Assembly: GCF_007655305.1 (NCBI RefSeq)
Contig: NZ_VLOG01000017.1
Location: forward strand, 1 to 42,954
Length of the DNA stretch: 42,954 nucleotides
Source: Algoriphagus algorifonticola
GTDB lineage: Bacteria > Bacteroidota > Bacteroidia > Cytophagales > Cyclobacteriaceae
Direction of reading: 5' to 3'
The notes under the pieces: model-generated
The model's database searches: none
What the model was told of the DNA's origin: nothing
What the model saw: the letters and a program-made list of their open reading frames with translations, nothing else
In this document: one piece after another, positions 25,064-33,649 of the stretch
Layout: each line of letters starts with the position of its first letter
How positions within the stretch are numbered: the stretch's first letter is position 1
Position numbers and translations under genes: made by a program

Positions 25064-25446
25064 GTAATGTACTAGAATTTAAAGAATTCATTGGCTCAGT
25101 CTCCTACTCTGGAGAAGATGAGTTGTTTCATGGGAAAATTGAAGGAATAGAGGACTTGGTGACCTTTGAAGGAAGATCTGTAGAGGAATTGAAAACAGCC
25201 TTCCATGAGGCTGTTAAAGACTATCTCGAAATTTGCAAAAGTGTCGGAAAGAATCCTGAAAAAACGTACAAGGGGACTTTCAATGTTCGGGTAAAACCTG
25301 AAATCCATCGAGCTGCGGCAAGAACTGCGACTAGGTTTGGCTACTCAATGAATCAATTGGTGGAAAAGGCATTGGAAGATTATTTGGTAAAAGAACCCAA
25401 GGCAGATTATCCTAAATCGAAAAAAAATAAACCCTCCAAGCAATAA
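25060..25446 (+). CDS. hicB: HicB-family antitoxin with ribbon-helix-helix domain
   Basis: A 128-residue antitoxin. The N-terminal half is the partial RNase H-like HicB domain (FIGSVSYSGEDELFHGKIEGI, then VTFEGRSVEELKTAFHEAVKDYLE), and the C-terminal half is an Arc-type ribbon-helix-helix DNA-binding segment (GTFNVRVKPEIHRAAARTA, then GYSMNQLVEKALEDYL), which would let the complex repress its own promoter. The tail is basic. Translationally coupled to hicA through ATGA. A terminator hairpin overlaps its last codons. Confidence 0.92.
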   Translation: MSNVLEFKEFIGSVSYSGEDELFHGKIEGIEDLVTFEGRSVEELKTAFHEAVKDYLEICKSVGKNPEKTYKGTFNVRVKPEIHRAAARTATRFGYSMNQLVEKALEDYLVKEPKADYPKSKKNKPSKQ

Positions 25447-25464
25447 AATAGACTTGGAGGGTTT
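25429..25464. terminator. Bidirectional terminator between hicB and the next gene
   Basis: AAACCCTCCAAG (25429-25440) and CTTGGAGGGTTT (25453-25464) form a perfect 12-bp stem with a 12-nt loop, between convergent genes. On the minus strand a T-run (TTATTTTTTTT) follows, a strong terminator for the gene ending at 25476; it also covers hicB, whose stop lies inside the loop. Confidence 0.85.
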
Positions 25465-25475
25465 GTTATGTTTAA

Positions 25476-25853
25476 CTACTCTTCCGGATAAGGCACATAA
25501 ACGAAGCTGGTAAAGGCTCCATCAATGACAAAAAGGCAACAAAATTCATCTGGATCTTTGTAGGCCTTTTTAAATTCTTCCAGAGCATCCTCAGCGATCA
25601 ATTTTCGTTGGACAAATTCATCTACATAGGTGATGAAGTAATTCCAGTCTAGATTTTTCTCCGCTTTCCCCAAGAATATTTTACCGATGGGTTGCATCTC
25701 TTTGGAGATTGGAAAAATCGGGAAATCCGAAAAGCCTCTGGACCTTACTTGGTAGGAGGCTTCTTTCAGTACATCAGAGATTTTTACAAAATCTGAGGTA
25801 ATTGTTCCTAGATATTTCCCGCTTAATTCTGGATCGTTGAAATCAGATATCAT
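25476..25853 (-). CDS. Conserved hypothetical protein
   Basis: A 125-residue soluble protein I cannot assign to a named family. Visible stretches are LGTITSDFVKISDVLKEASYQ, RGFSDFPIFPISKEMQPIG, LDWNYFITYVDEFVQRKLI and the C-terminal CCLFVIDGAFTSFVYVPYP. The layout suggests a small alpha/beta domain. Its ATG overlaps the rlmD stop by 4 bp, so it is translated from the rlmD message. Similar small genes follow rlmD in related genomes only as far as I recall, not checked here. Confidence 0.7.
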   Translation of the reverse strand: MISDFNDPELSGKYLGTITSDFVKISDVLKEASYQVRSRGFSDFPIFPISKEMQPIGKIFLGKAEKNLDWNYFITYVDEFVQRKLIAEDALEEFKKAYKDPDEFCCLFVIDGAFTSFVYVPYPEE

Positions 25854-27256
25854 GATTTGAGCGTTAAGAGTACGACATTTTCTACGTGATAGGTTTGAGG
25901 GAACATATCTACTGGTTGAATTCGTTCCACTTGGTATTTTTCTCCCATCATAGCAATATCCCTTGCTTGAGTAGCAGGATTGCAGGATACATAAACCACC
26001 TTTGGAGCTTCTAATCTCAGAAGCATATTCACTACATCCTCATGCATGCCTGCTCTTGGTGGATCGGTAATAATGACATCCGGTGCAGCGTGGTTTTGGA
26101 TAAACTCTTCATTTAATACATCCTTCATGTCACCGGCATAGAAAAGCGTATTTTCTATCTCATTAATCTTTGAGTTCAACTTGGCATCCTCAATTGCCGC
26201 AGCTACATACTCAACGCCGATTACCTGCTTGGCTTGCTTAGCAACAAAATTGGCGATAGTGCCAGTACCTGTATAAAGATCAAACACCACTTCATCACCT
26301 TTCAATTGGGCAAAATCCCGTGCGACTTTATACAATTCGTAAGCTTGTTCTGAGTTGGTTTGATAAAAAGACTTAGGTCCGATTCGGAATTTTAAGCCTT
26401 CCATTTCCTCTTCGATATATGGCAAACCGGCATAGGTTACCAGATCCAGGTCATGAAAGGTTTCATTGCCTTTGGTGTTAATCACATAAAGCAAAGACGT
26501 GATTTCCGGGAATTTATTCTTCAAATACTCCATCACCAACTCGATTCCGGCAGGATTATTTTCACCAAACTGCACAATGACCATGGATTGATCAGTAGAG
26601 GTGGTACGGATGATGAGATTTCTCAATAAGCCCACTTGCTCACGAATATCATAGAAGCTGAGTTTATTGGCCAAAGCGAAAGCTCTTAACTCATTCCTGA
26701 CATCATTGGAAATATTTCCTTGAAGGTAGCAATGTTCGATATCGATGATTTTATCAAACATTTTGGGGATATGAAAGCCCAAGGCATTTCGGTCAAAATC
26801 CTCTCCTGATCTGATCTGCTCTAGGGTTAGCCATTTTTTGTTGGAAAAAGTAAAGTCCAACTTATTTCTGTAGTACCTGGTTTTTTCTGATCCTAAGATC
26901 GGAAGCACTTCAGGAATAGGGACTTTGGCGATTCGTTGAAATTGGTCGACTACCTGCTGTCTTTTGTAGTTTTTCTGAAGATCGTAATTGATATGCTGCC
27001 ATTTGCAACCTCCGCAGGTGCCAAAGTGCGAGCAAAATGGCTCGATTCGGTCCTTGGAATACTCGTGAAAGTGAATTGCTTCACCCTCCATAAAGGAGCT
27101 TTTTCCTCTAGTAATTCGAACATCCACCACATCTCCGGGAGCAACCTGATTGACAAAAACCACTTTTCCTTCATGATGCCCTACGCACTTCCCTTCGGAA
27201 GCAATCCGCTCGATCAATAGGTTGGTGATGACCTTATTTTTCATTTTTCTCGACAT
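25850..27256 (-). CDS. rlmD: 23S rRNA (uracil-C5)-methyltransferase, RlmD/RumA type
   Basis: A 468-residue SAM-dependent enzyme methylating a uridine of 23S rRNA (U1939 in E. coli). An N-terminal TRAM domain is followed by the Fe-S site FCSHFGTCGGCKWQH (Cys74, Cys81, Cys84 plus a later Cys), the SAM motif FDLYTGTGTIANFVA, the DPPRAGMHED motif and the catalytic VSCNPATQARD. The ATG at 27256 fits family N-termini; a TTG upstream is rejected and ATG 27244 is an alternative, since the -7 element ends only 6 bp before 27256 and would make that transcript nearly leaderless. The exact uridine (1939, 747 or both) cannot be told. Confidence 0.9.
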   Translation of the reverse strand: MSRKMKNKVITNLLIERIASEGKCVGHHEGKVVFVNQVAPGDVVDVRITRGKSSFMEGEAIHFHEYSKDRIEPFCSHFGTCGGCKWQHINYDLQKNYKRQQVVDQFQRIAKVPIPEVLPILGSEKTRYYRNKLDFTFSNKKWLTLEQIRSGEDFDRNALGFHIPKMFDKIIDIEHCYLQGNISNDVRNELRAFALANKLSFYDIREQVGLLRNLIIRTTSTDQSMVIVQFGENNPAGIELVMEYLKNKFPEITSLLYVINTKGNETFHDLDLVTYAGLPYIEEEMEGLKFRIGPKSFYQTNSEQAYELYKVARDFAQLKGDEVVFDLYTGTGTIANFVAKQAKQVIGVEYVAAAIEDAKLNSKINEIENTLFYAGDMKDVLNEEFIQNHAAPDVIITDPPRAGMHEDVVNMLLRLEAPKVVYVSCNPATQARDIAMMGEKYQVERIQPVDMFPQTYHVENVVLLTLKS

Positions 27257-27261
27257 GGCCG

Positions 27262-27269
27262 CAAAATTA
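27262..27269 (-). promoter_or_regulatory. -7 element TAATTTTG before rlmD
   Basis: Minus-strand TAATTTTG fits TAnnTTTG and lies immediately before the ATG at 27256. If used, the transcript would begin at or next to that codon, favouring leaderless initiation or the ATG at 27244. Confidence 0.4.
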
Positions 27270-27338
27270 GGGAAAAAGGAGGAGAAGACCTTTGAGGTTT
27301 TTAAAACCCATTGGAATAACAAGTTTTTCTGTTTTTGT

Positions 27339-27546
27339 CAAATCGCTTCTCCGAAGCTCTGGATACTTAATCACTACTAATTTCTACAACCAGAACGCCT
27401 CTTCGAGGCTATTGGAAGTATTTATTATTCTGGAAGCGGCTCGCCGTGGCTCTTGGATATTTCTTTTTAGTAGGAAAGCGCCAGAGGCGCGTTTTGATTG
27501 TAGAAAGCAAAAATTTTATACCTCTGAGCCCCAGCGGGGCGATTTG
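27339..27546. repeat. REP-like element, copy A
   Basis: A 208-bp element bounded by CAAATCGC and GCGATTTG. It contains four perfect mini-hairpins, each a 5-bp stem with 3-nt loop: GCTTC-TCC-GAAGC, GCCTC-TTC-GAGGC, GCGCC-AGA-GGCGC and GCCCC-AGC-GGGGC, joined by conserved linkers such as CTAATTTCTACAACCAGAAC. Lies 78 bp upstream of the transposase gene, which it probably depends on for movement. Confidence 0.85.
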
Positions 27547-27624
27547 AAAAAAGAAAATATCTATAACTAAAGTTTTTAAAAAATGTTATTTTGCAGTAGA
27601 TTAAGTTTATCAATTTATTTAGTT

Positions 27625-28095
27625 ATGGCAAACACCTATCATCAGATCTATATTCATCTGATTTTTGCAGTGAAAGGACGTCAAAGCTTTTTAAAAAAAG
27701 AATATAGACACGACTTTTTCAAAGTTATGTTCTCATTGATCAAGGATTTAGGGCATTTTCCTATTTGTGTAAACGGAATGTCTGATCACGTTCATTGCTT
27801 GGTTGGACTAAATCCAGACATGAAAATCTCCGAATTAGTAAAGGATTTAAAAACTAAGTCCAGTCACTTTTTATCAGATAAAAGATGGTCAAATTCAAAG
27901 TTCCAGTGGCAAAATGGATATGGTGCTTTCTCGTACTCAAAATCTCAAATAGATAAGGTTTATAAATACATTTTAAACCAAGAGGAACATCATAAAACAA
28001 TGTCATTTCGGGAGGAATATATAGGGTTTTTAAAGAAGTTTGAGATAGAATTCAAGAATGAATATTTATTTGAATTTTACCCTGATGAGATTTAA
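27625..28095 (+). mobile_element. REP-associated tyrosine transposase (Y1, IS200-like)
   Basis: A 156-residue HUH-type transposase; ATG 27625 gives the family N-terminus MANTYHQIYIHLIFAVK, while ATG 27583 adds 14 atypical residues. The HUH metal motif is DHVHCLVGL (His55, His57), and the catalytic tyrosine lies in the helix VYKYILNQ (Tyr113 or Tyr115). It appears intact and is framed by three REP-like elements, one upstream and two downstream, as in the RAYT/REPtron arrangement where a domesticated single-copy transposase mobilises short palindromes. No flanking IS ends of a normal insertion sequence are seen. Confidence 0.9.
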
Positions 28096-28117
28096 AATCA
28101 CTATAATTTTTTATAAT

Positions 28118-28284
28118 CAAATCGCTTCTCCGAAGCTCTGGATTCTCAATAGATACTAATTTCTACAACCAGAACGCCTCTTCGAGGCTATTGGAAGTTT
28201 CATGTAAATATGAAAACGCCGGCGGCGCGATTTGATTGTAGAAAGAGGTAGTTTTATCCCCCAGAGCCCCAGCGGGGCGATTTG
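28118..28284. repeat. REP-like element, copy B
   Basis: A 167-bp copy 22 bp after the transposase stop, same orientation as copy A. GCTTC-TCC-GAAGC, GCCTC-TTC-GAGGC and GCCCC-AGC-GGGGC are identical to copy A; the third hairpin is CGCC-GGC-GGCG, a compensated variant with a changed loop. Shorter than copy A because the middle spacer lacks about 40 bp. Confidence 0.85.
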
Positions 28285-28327
28285 AAGTTGCAAAGATCTT
28301 TTCTCTTTGAAAGGTGATTTAAAATTT

Positions 28328-28532
28328 CAAATCGCTTCTCCGAAGCTCTGGATACTTAATCACTACTAATTTCTACAATCAGAACGCCTCTCCGAGTCTA
28401 TGTAAGTTTTTATTTTTCTGAAAGCGCCTCTCTGTGGCTTTTGATTTTTTCCTTTTGGAAGGAAATCGCCAGCGGTACTTTTAGATTGAAAAAAGAGGTT
28501 TTTTATTTCCAGAGGCCTAGCGGTGCGATTTG
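28328..28532. repeat. REP-like element, copy C (decayed)
   Basis: A 205-bp copy in the same orientation. The first hairpin GCTTC-TCC-GAAGC is perfect, but the others carry mismatches (GCCTCTCCGAGTC, GCCAGCGGTAC, GCCTAGCGGTGC), so it is an older, degrading copy. Outer ends CAAATCGC and GCGATTTG are kept. Confidence 0.8.
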
Positions 28533-28619
28533 ATTGAAATCAACAAAAATTCTTCTATTTCAGAATCAAATTTTCAAAAGGCTACTCATTCCCTATCTTT
28601 ATCCCATTAAATCGTATTC

Positions 28620-29432
28620 ATGAAATTCAAAGATCAAGTCGTTCTCATCACTGGAGCTACCTCGGGAATCGGTGAAGCATGTGCCGAAATTTTTGGAAAG
28701 GAAGGGGCGAAAATTGCTATCACTGGCCGTAATCCTGAGAAACTCAAAAACGCCGAACAAAAATTAAAGGAATCTGGTATTCAGGTTTATTCGATTTTGG
28801 CAGATGCTGCTAAGGAAGAGGATAACCGTCACATGGCTGAAAAAACACTCAATCACTTTGGACGGATAGATGTCTTGATCAATAATGCAGGGATTTCCAT
28901 GAGAGCTTTGTTTGAAGACTTGGATATGGAGGTTTTTAGAAAAGTGATGGACACCAACTTTTATGGGACTGTCTATGCTACCAAATATTGTCTTCCTTCA
29001 ATCTTAAAATCCAAAGGCTCGATCATCGGGATTTCTTCCATCAATGGGTATCGAGGCACTCCCGCCCGAACAGCCTATACTGCCAGTAAATATGCAATGA
29101 ATGGTTTTTTTGAATCCCTCCGTACAGAGGTGATGAAAAAAGGAGTACATGTTCTTGTTGTCGCTCCAGGCTTTACAGCTTCCAATATCCGAAATACTGC
29201 CTTGACCGCTGATGGTTCCTCACAAGGTGAATCTCCCCGTGACGAGGCCAAAATGATGACTTCGGAGGAAGTGGCACAACATATTTTGAAGGCAACATTG
29301 AAAAGAAAAAGGGATATGGTTTTGACTTTTCAGGGAAAATTGGCCGTGTTTCTGAATAAATGGATGCCGGGAATTCTGGACGGAATTGTGTATAATCAAA
29401 TGGCCAAAGAAAAAGACTCGCCTTTTAAATAA
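28620..29432 (+). CDS. Short-chain dehydrogenase/reductase
   Basis: A 270-residue classical SDR. The NAD(P)-binding motif is TGATSGIGEA (about residues 11-20), NNAGISM follows, and the active site has Ser in GISSINGYRGTP with Tyr-x-x-x-Lys in YTASKYAMNG. The Arg in TGRNPEK just after the second strand suggests NADP(H). The C-terminal part ends in a hydrophobic segment (LAVFLNKWMPGILDG) suited to membrane contact, as in the DHRS7/SDR-with-tail group. Substrate unknown. The helicase gene starts directly after its stop, so the two are co-transcribed. A near-consensus TATCTTTA lies at about 28594. Confidence 0.9.
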   Translation: MKFKDQVVLITGATSGIGEACAEIFGKEGAKIAITGRNPEKLKNAEQKLKESGIQVYSILADAAKEEDNRHMAEKTLNHFGRIDVLINNAGISMRALFEDLDMEVFRKVMDTNFYGTVYATKYCLPSILKSKGSIIGISSINGYRGTPARTAYTASKYAMNGFFESLRTEVMKKGVHVLVVAPGFTASNIRNTALTADGSSQGESPRDEAKMMTSEEVAQHILKATLKRKRDMVLTFQGKLAVFLNKWMPGILDGIVYNQMAKEKDSPFK

Positions 29433-32400
29433 ATGCCCGAATCCATCTTTCAAACTTATCTCAATCGGCTCACGGATTTGTCGACTAAAAACAGATCCCT
29501 GTATATGCCAAGATTGAGTGGATTTGGGATGATTGATTTGCAGGATTTTGATTTTTTGACCGGAGCGCCAGCGTTTGAACTGATTCGAAAGCTACTACAA
29601 GGCAAAAGGCAAGTTTCTTTAATTCCAGAATTGGATCCTAGATCCGCCAGCTCCAATCAGCTTTCAAAAAGTCTTTCCCGCTTGGCTTTTAGAGATCAAT
29701 TAATTCAGGAAGAAACCGGAGAGCAAAGTCTTTATCTGGCATGGCTATTTGTAGAGGGGAAGTTGATCAATGGACAATTAATGAGAGCTCCATTGATACT
29801 CAAGCCAGTAGGATTAGAACGGATTGATGCTCAATGGAAATTGAATTCCTCAGAACCTTGGAGATGGAATCCAGCCTTTTTGTTGGCCTGGAGGCACGCC
29901 ACCAAACAGCGATTACCGGATAATTTTTCTGATGAGCAATTGGAAAATTTACCTGCTGATCCTACTGAATTTAGAACTTCTCTCAATCAGATAGTACAGA
30001 ATAATTTCTCAATTCAAGTTCAATCCAATTTGTTTGAAGATCGGATTCAGTCTTTCCCAAATTCTCAGATTCAATCGGATCAGAATCAGTATCAGGAAGG
30101 AAAGCTTACTTTAAAACCCTATGCTGTGTTGGGTCCTTTTGCCCAAAAAGGGAGCTTCCTTTTTTCTGATTATGAGGAGCTGAATGCTGAAGGCCAGGAT
30201 ATGAGTCTTGAAGATTTGTTCTCAGCCCATTTTGAAGTACCAGAAAATCGCCCCTTTCCCAGAGAAGATGCGATGTTTCCCATTTTTCCTTTGGATGCAT
30301 CACAGGAAAATGTGTTCCTGAAGGTTCGACAAGGTAAAAGTATGGTAGTAGAGGGTCCTCCCGGAACTGGCAAATCCCAGTTAATTTCCAATCTGGTATC
30401 AGATTTCATTGCTCGAGGAAAGAAGGTTTTGGTAGTATCTCAAAAGAGAGCTGCTTTGGATGTGGTTTTTGAACGTATGGCAAAAGTTGGGTTTGGCCAA
30501 TTTTTGGCTTTGGTACATGATTTTCAGGGGGATCGAAATCAACTTTTTGAAAAAATTAAAAAGCAGATCGAATCCATCGAAGCCTATCAAGAGCAAAATA
30601 GAGGAATAGATGCCATTCATCTGGAACGAGAAATCTCTCGATACTCAAGAGGCATAGCCAGACTTTCTGATAAATTGGAGGATTTCCGTCAGGCTCTTTT
30701 TGATAATAGTATGGCAGGTATGCCAATTAAGGCGATGTACCTCAATGTGGATTTGGAGAAACCTGCCCTAAAATCTAGCAGCCTATTAAAACTCAATCAG
30801 GAACAGGCAAAGACTTTTGAACAAGATTTTAAAATCTATGCACGCTACCAGGAAAGGTTTGAGCCTAGTTTCTGGAATGAAAGAAAGTCATTTGCCCAAG
30901 TTCAAGCTGCTGATTTTCCCCGTATTTCTCAGGCAATTTGGGAAGTGGAGGGCTTTAGAAAACAGCTTTTGGAGTTAGATTCTTCTGGTTTAGCGAAAAA
31001 AGAAGTGAGCACCGAGCTTCAAATTCAAAATAAACTCCAGAAGTTTCACAGAGCCTATAATTCTTTGCAGCAGTTGAATTCTGAAAAATTGGATTCTCAT
31101 CTGATTTTAGATAAAGAGCAAGTTAAAAAGCTTAGAAAACAACAACTTTTCTTGGTTGAAGAGAAGAAACAATTGGCTCAATTGAAATTTGAATTGAAAG
31201 CTGAACCCCAGGCATATCAAGTAGAATTAGAAGTTTTGCTTTCTAAATCCCAATCATTTTTCGGAAAGTTTTGGGCCAATTTGAACCAATCAAAGTACCC
31301 TTTGGTATTTGAACTCTTGAAGGCTAATGAGCTGAAATTAGGTCCTAGCATTCTTCGGGATATTCAAGAGGAACTTCAAATCAGAATCCAACTTCAGGAA
31401 GAAAAACAAGCTATACCTCAAAGCTTGGCTATTCCTTTTTCGGAAGATGCTGAAGTCGATATAAATCGCTTAAATCTTGCCTTAGATTGGATAAACGCTT
31501 CGCAGGAATTAGGTGATTGGTATTCTCTATTGAATTCAACGAATGATGTTTTCGGGCAATTGAAAATTTGGATGGGGGTATTGGAGAATGGAAGTGCTTC
31601 CTGGACTTTCTGGAATACCTGGTTGAGTGAATCTCAGATTCAATCACTTTTAGAACAAGGACTTTCTTCGTGCATACCCGAAAATGAATTGAACTGGAAT
31701 GCCGTTTATACGGAATTAGTGGCTTTTGATCGCTTTTTACTAGGCTGGGATAATCAAAATTTAGGATTAGAACTTTGGCAAGAGTTTCCCAAAGAAAGTA
31801 CTGCTGTCAAAGTTCAGATTTTTTGGAATGGCTGGTTTTTAGCCTGGATTGCCGAGTTGGAACGGAGATTTCCTGTATTGGCAGAGGCAGGTTCCCTGAA
31901 AATGGAGTCAGAGCTGGAGGAGCTTCGAATAGCTATTTTGGAAAAAAGAAGCTTGTCTCAACATATGGCTCTTTTGAGGTTGCGGGAGCAAATGAGTCAG
32001 CATTTGGAATACAACCGACTTGGAAACAGGGTGACTTATAGAGAGCTTTTGCATCAGGTTAGTAAAAAAAGGCAGCGTTGGGCTATTCGAAAATTGGTTC
32101 AGGAGTTGGGTGAAGAGGTCTTTAAACTTTTGCCCTGCTGGTTGGCCAGTCCGGAGACTGTATCTGCTCTTTTTCCTCTAAGGAATCAATTTGATTTGGT
32201 GATCTTCGATGAAGCTTCCCAATGTCCTGTTGAATTGGGCTTACCGGCCATGCTTCGCGGAAAGCAGGTGGTTATTGCGGGTGATAGTAAACAGTTGCGG
32301 CCTTCAGATTTCTATCAGGTCAAATGGGAAAGTGAGGAGGAGGGTTTGGAATTCGAGGCAGAGTCATTGTTGGAGTTGGCCGGGAATTTCTTCGAAAGTG

Positions 32401-33293
32401 CAAGGCTAAAGGGGCACTATCGGTCTGCTGACCCTGCCTTGATTCATTTTTCCAATACCCATTTTTATGAAGGTCAATTGGAAACCCTTCCTGATTATTC
32501 AATCATTCAAGCCGGAAAAACTCCTTTTTCCTGGGAAAAGGTAGAGGGGATTTGGGAAAATCAGGTCAATCAAGTGGAGGCTGATGCAGTTTTGACTAGA
32601 GTTAGGCAAATTCAAAAAGATTTTTCAGGAGATAGTATTGGGATAGTGACAGGCAACTATTTTCAAATGGAGTTGATTCGGGAGAAGCTCTGGAAAGCAG
32701 GGGTAGAGCAGACAGGAATCAAAGTTCGTAATATAGAAAATGTGCAAGGGGATGAGTTTGATCAGGTGATCTTATCCCTGGGTTATGCTCCTAATCGTGA
32801 AGGGAAATTGGTAACCAATTTTGGCTTATTGAGTAAATCGGGAGCAGAAAACCGTCTCAATGTGGCTATAAGTAGAGCCAGAAAGCAATTACACCTGATT
32901 TCTTCCATAGATCCTGAAGACTTTCGTCCCGGTCAATTGCAAAATCCCGGTCTATCTCTTTTAAGATCCTATTTGATTTGGGTGCGGGAGCAAAGCAAGC
33001 AAAGAGCCATTCCTGCACCGGAAGTTGAAGCTGAGAAATTTGAAATTGATTGGAGTTTGAAAAAGAAGTTGATGGAAAGCGATCCAGCTTATTCCAGTCA
33101 TATACCATCGGCAGTCATGGATTTGCTTCGAGCCGACCCTTCTGGTGATCAGGTTGCTGTTTTAACTGATGATCAACGCTTTTTTAATTCACCCACGGCC
33201 AAAGCAGCCTTAGCTTATCATCCTATTTTATTGGAAGAAAAAGGCTGGAAATGGAAGATGGTTTGGAGCAGGGAAGGAAGTATGAAGGCTTAA
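29433..33293 (+). CDS. Large SF1 helicase-like ATPase (Upf1/DNA2-type)
   Basis: A 1286-residue protein. Residues 1-300 resemble the N-terminal domain found in DUF4011-type helicases (LTDLSTKNRSLYMPR near the start). The motor follows: Walker A VVEGPPGTGKSQ (about 305-317), motif II LVIFDEASQCP (about 919-929), motif III VVIAGDSKQLRPSDF (about 946-960), the YRSADPALIHFSN motif (about 995), IENVQGDEFDQVILSLGYA (about 1100) and NVAISRARKQLHLI (about 1141). Between Walker A and motif II lie some 600 residues, largely helical, Gln/Leu/Glu-rich coiled coil. No nuclease motif was found. Related proteins occur in both house-keeping and defence contexts; the role here is unknown. Confidence 0.85.
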   Translation: MPESIFQTYLNRLTDLSTKNRSLYMPRLSGFGMIDLQDFDFLTGAPAFELIRKLLQGKRQVSLIPELDPRSASSNQLSKSLSRLAFRDQLIQEETGEQSLYLAWLFVEGKLINGQLMRAPLILKPVGLERIDAQWKLNSSEPWRWNPAFLLAWRHATKQRLPDNFSDEQLENLPADPTEFRTSLNQIVQNNFSIQVQSNLFEDRIQSFPNSQIQSDQNQYQEGKLTLKPYAVLGPFAQKGSFLFSDYEELNAEGQDMSLEDLFSAHFEVPENRPFPREDAMFPIFPLDASQENVFLKVRQGKSMVVEGPPGTGKSQLISNLVSDFIARGKKVLVVSQKRAALDVVFERMAKVGFGQFLALVHDFQGDRNQLFEKIKKQIESIEAYQEQNRGIDAIHLEREISRYSRGIARLSDKLEDFRQALFDNSMAGMPIKAMYLNVDLEKPALKSSSLLKLNQEQAKTFEQDFKIYARYQERFEPSFWNERKSFAQVQAADFPRISQAIWEVEGFRKQLLELDSSGLAKKEVSTELQIQNKLQKFHRAYNSLQQLNSEKLDSHLILDKEQVKKLRKQQLFLVEEKKQLAQLKFELKAEPQAYQVELEVLLSKSQSFFGKFWANLNQSKYPLVFELLKANELKLGPSILRDIQEELQIRIQLQEEKQAIPQSLAIPFSEDAEVDINRLNLALDWINASQELGDWYSLLNSTNDVFGQLKIWMGVLENGSASWTFWNTWLSESQIQSLLEQGLSSCIPENELNWNAVYTELVAFDRFLLGWDNQNLGLELWQEFPKESTAVKVQIFWNGWFLAWIAELERRFPVLAEAGSLKMESELEELRIAILEKRSLSQHMALLRLREQMSQHLEYNRLGNRVTYRELLHQVSKKRQRWAIRKLVQELGEEVFKLLPCWLASPETVSALFPLRNQFDLVIFDEASQCPVELGLPAMLRGKQVVIAGDSKQLRPSDFYQVKWESEEEGLEFEAESLLELAGNFFESARLKGHYRSADPALIHFSNTHFYEGQLETLPDYSIIQAGKTPFSWEKVEGIWENQVNQVEADAVLTRVRQIQKDFSGDSIGIVTGNYFQMELIREKLWKAGVEQTGIKVRNIENVQGDEFDQVILSLGYAPNREGKLVTNFGLLSKSGAENRLNVAISRARKQLHLISSIDPEDFRPGQLQNPGLSLLRSYLIWVREQSKQRAIPAPEVEAEKFEIDWSLKKKLMESDPAYSSHIPSAVMDLLRADPSGDQVAVLTDDQRFFNSPTAKAALAYHPILLEEKGWKWKMVWSREGSMKA

Positions 33294-33340
33294 GTGAGAA
33301 AGCTGGAAAGGCTGAAAGCTGAAAGTAGACAGTAGGCATT
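33291..33340 (+). repeat. Stop-linked AAAGCTG repeat array
   Basis: Starting within the helicase stop codon: AAGTGAG, AAAGCTGG, AAAGGCTG, AAAGCTG, AAAGTAGACAG. Same family and sense orientation as the other stop-linked arrays. A second array of the same orientation lies at 33413-33462. Confidence 0.65.
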
Positions 33341-33412
33341 TTGCAGTATGGGATTGCTCATTGATTATCAATAGTGTCGTCACCGCGAGGAACGAAGCGG
33401 TCTCATAAAGCA

Positions 33413-33462
33413 TAAAGTCTGAAGTGAGAGAGCTGGAAAGGCTGAAAGCTAAAGTTAGAAAG
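33413..33462 (+). repeat. Second AAAGTCTG/AAAGCTG array behind the helicase gene
   Basis: AAAGTCTG, AAGTGAG, AGAGCTGG, AAAGGCTG, AAAGCTA, AAGTTAG, AAAGCG, about 120 bp downstream of the helicase stop and in the same orientation as the first array. Confidence 0.6.
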
Positions 33463-33649
33463 CGTAAATCGTACCGTCTTTGCGAGGAGGATGTACGACG
33501 ACGAAGCAATCTCAATGTCTTTTAGCAGGTTTTGTAAAAAAAGCTCGCAGTGTCGCAGCGATAAATTCTACCACATAGAGTATTAAATGAAAAAGGAATT
33601 TTTCAAAGCATTTACCAAATCACATCTCTGGTGCTATTTACAGGTTGGG

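Noticed and set aside
27583..27624. Longer start for the transposase
   Set aside because: The extra 14 residues lack similarity to the family N-terminus MANTYxQI, which begins at 27625.
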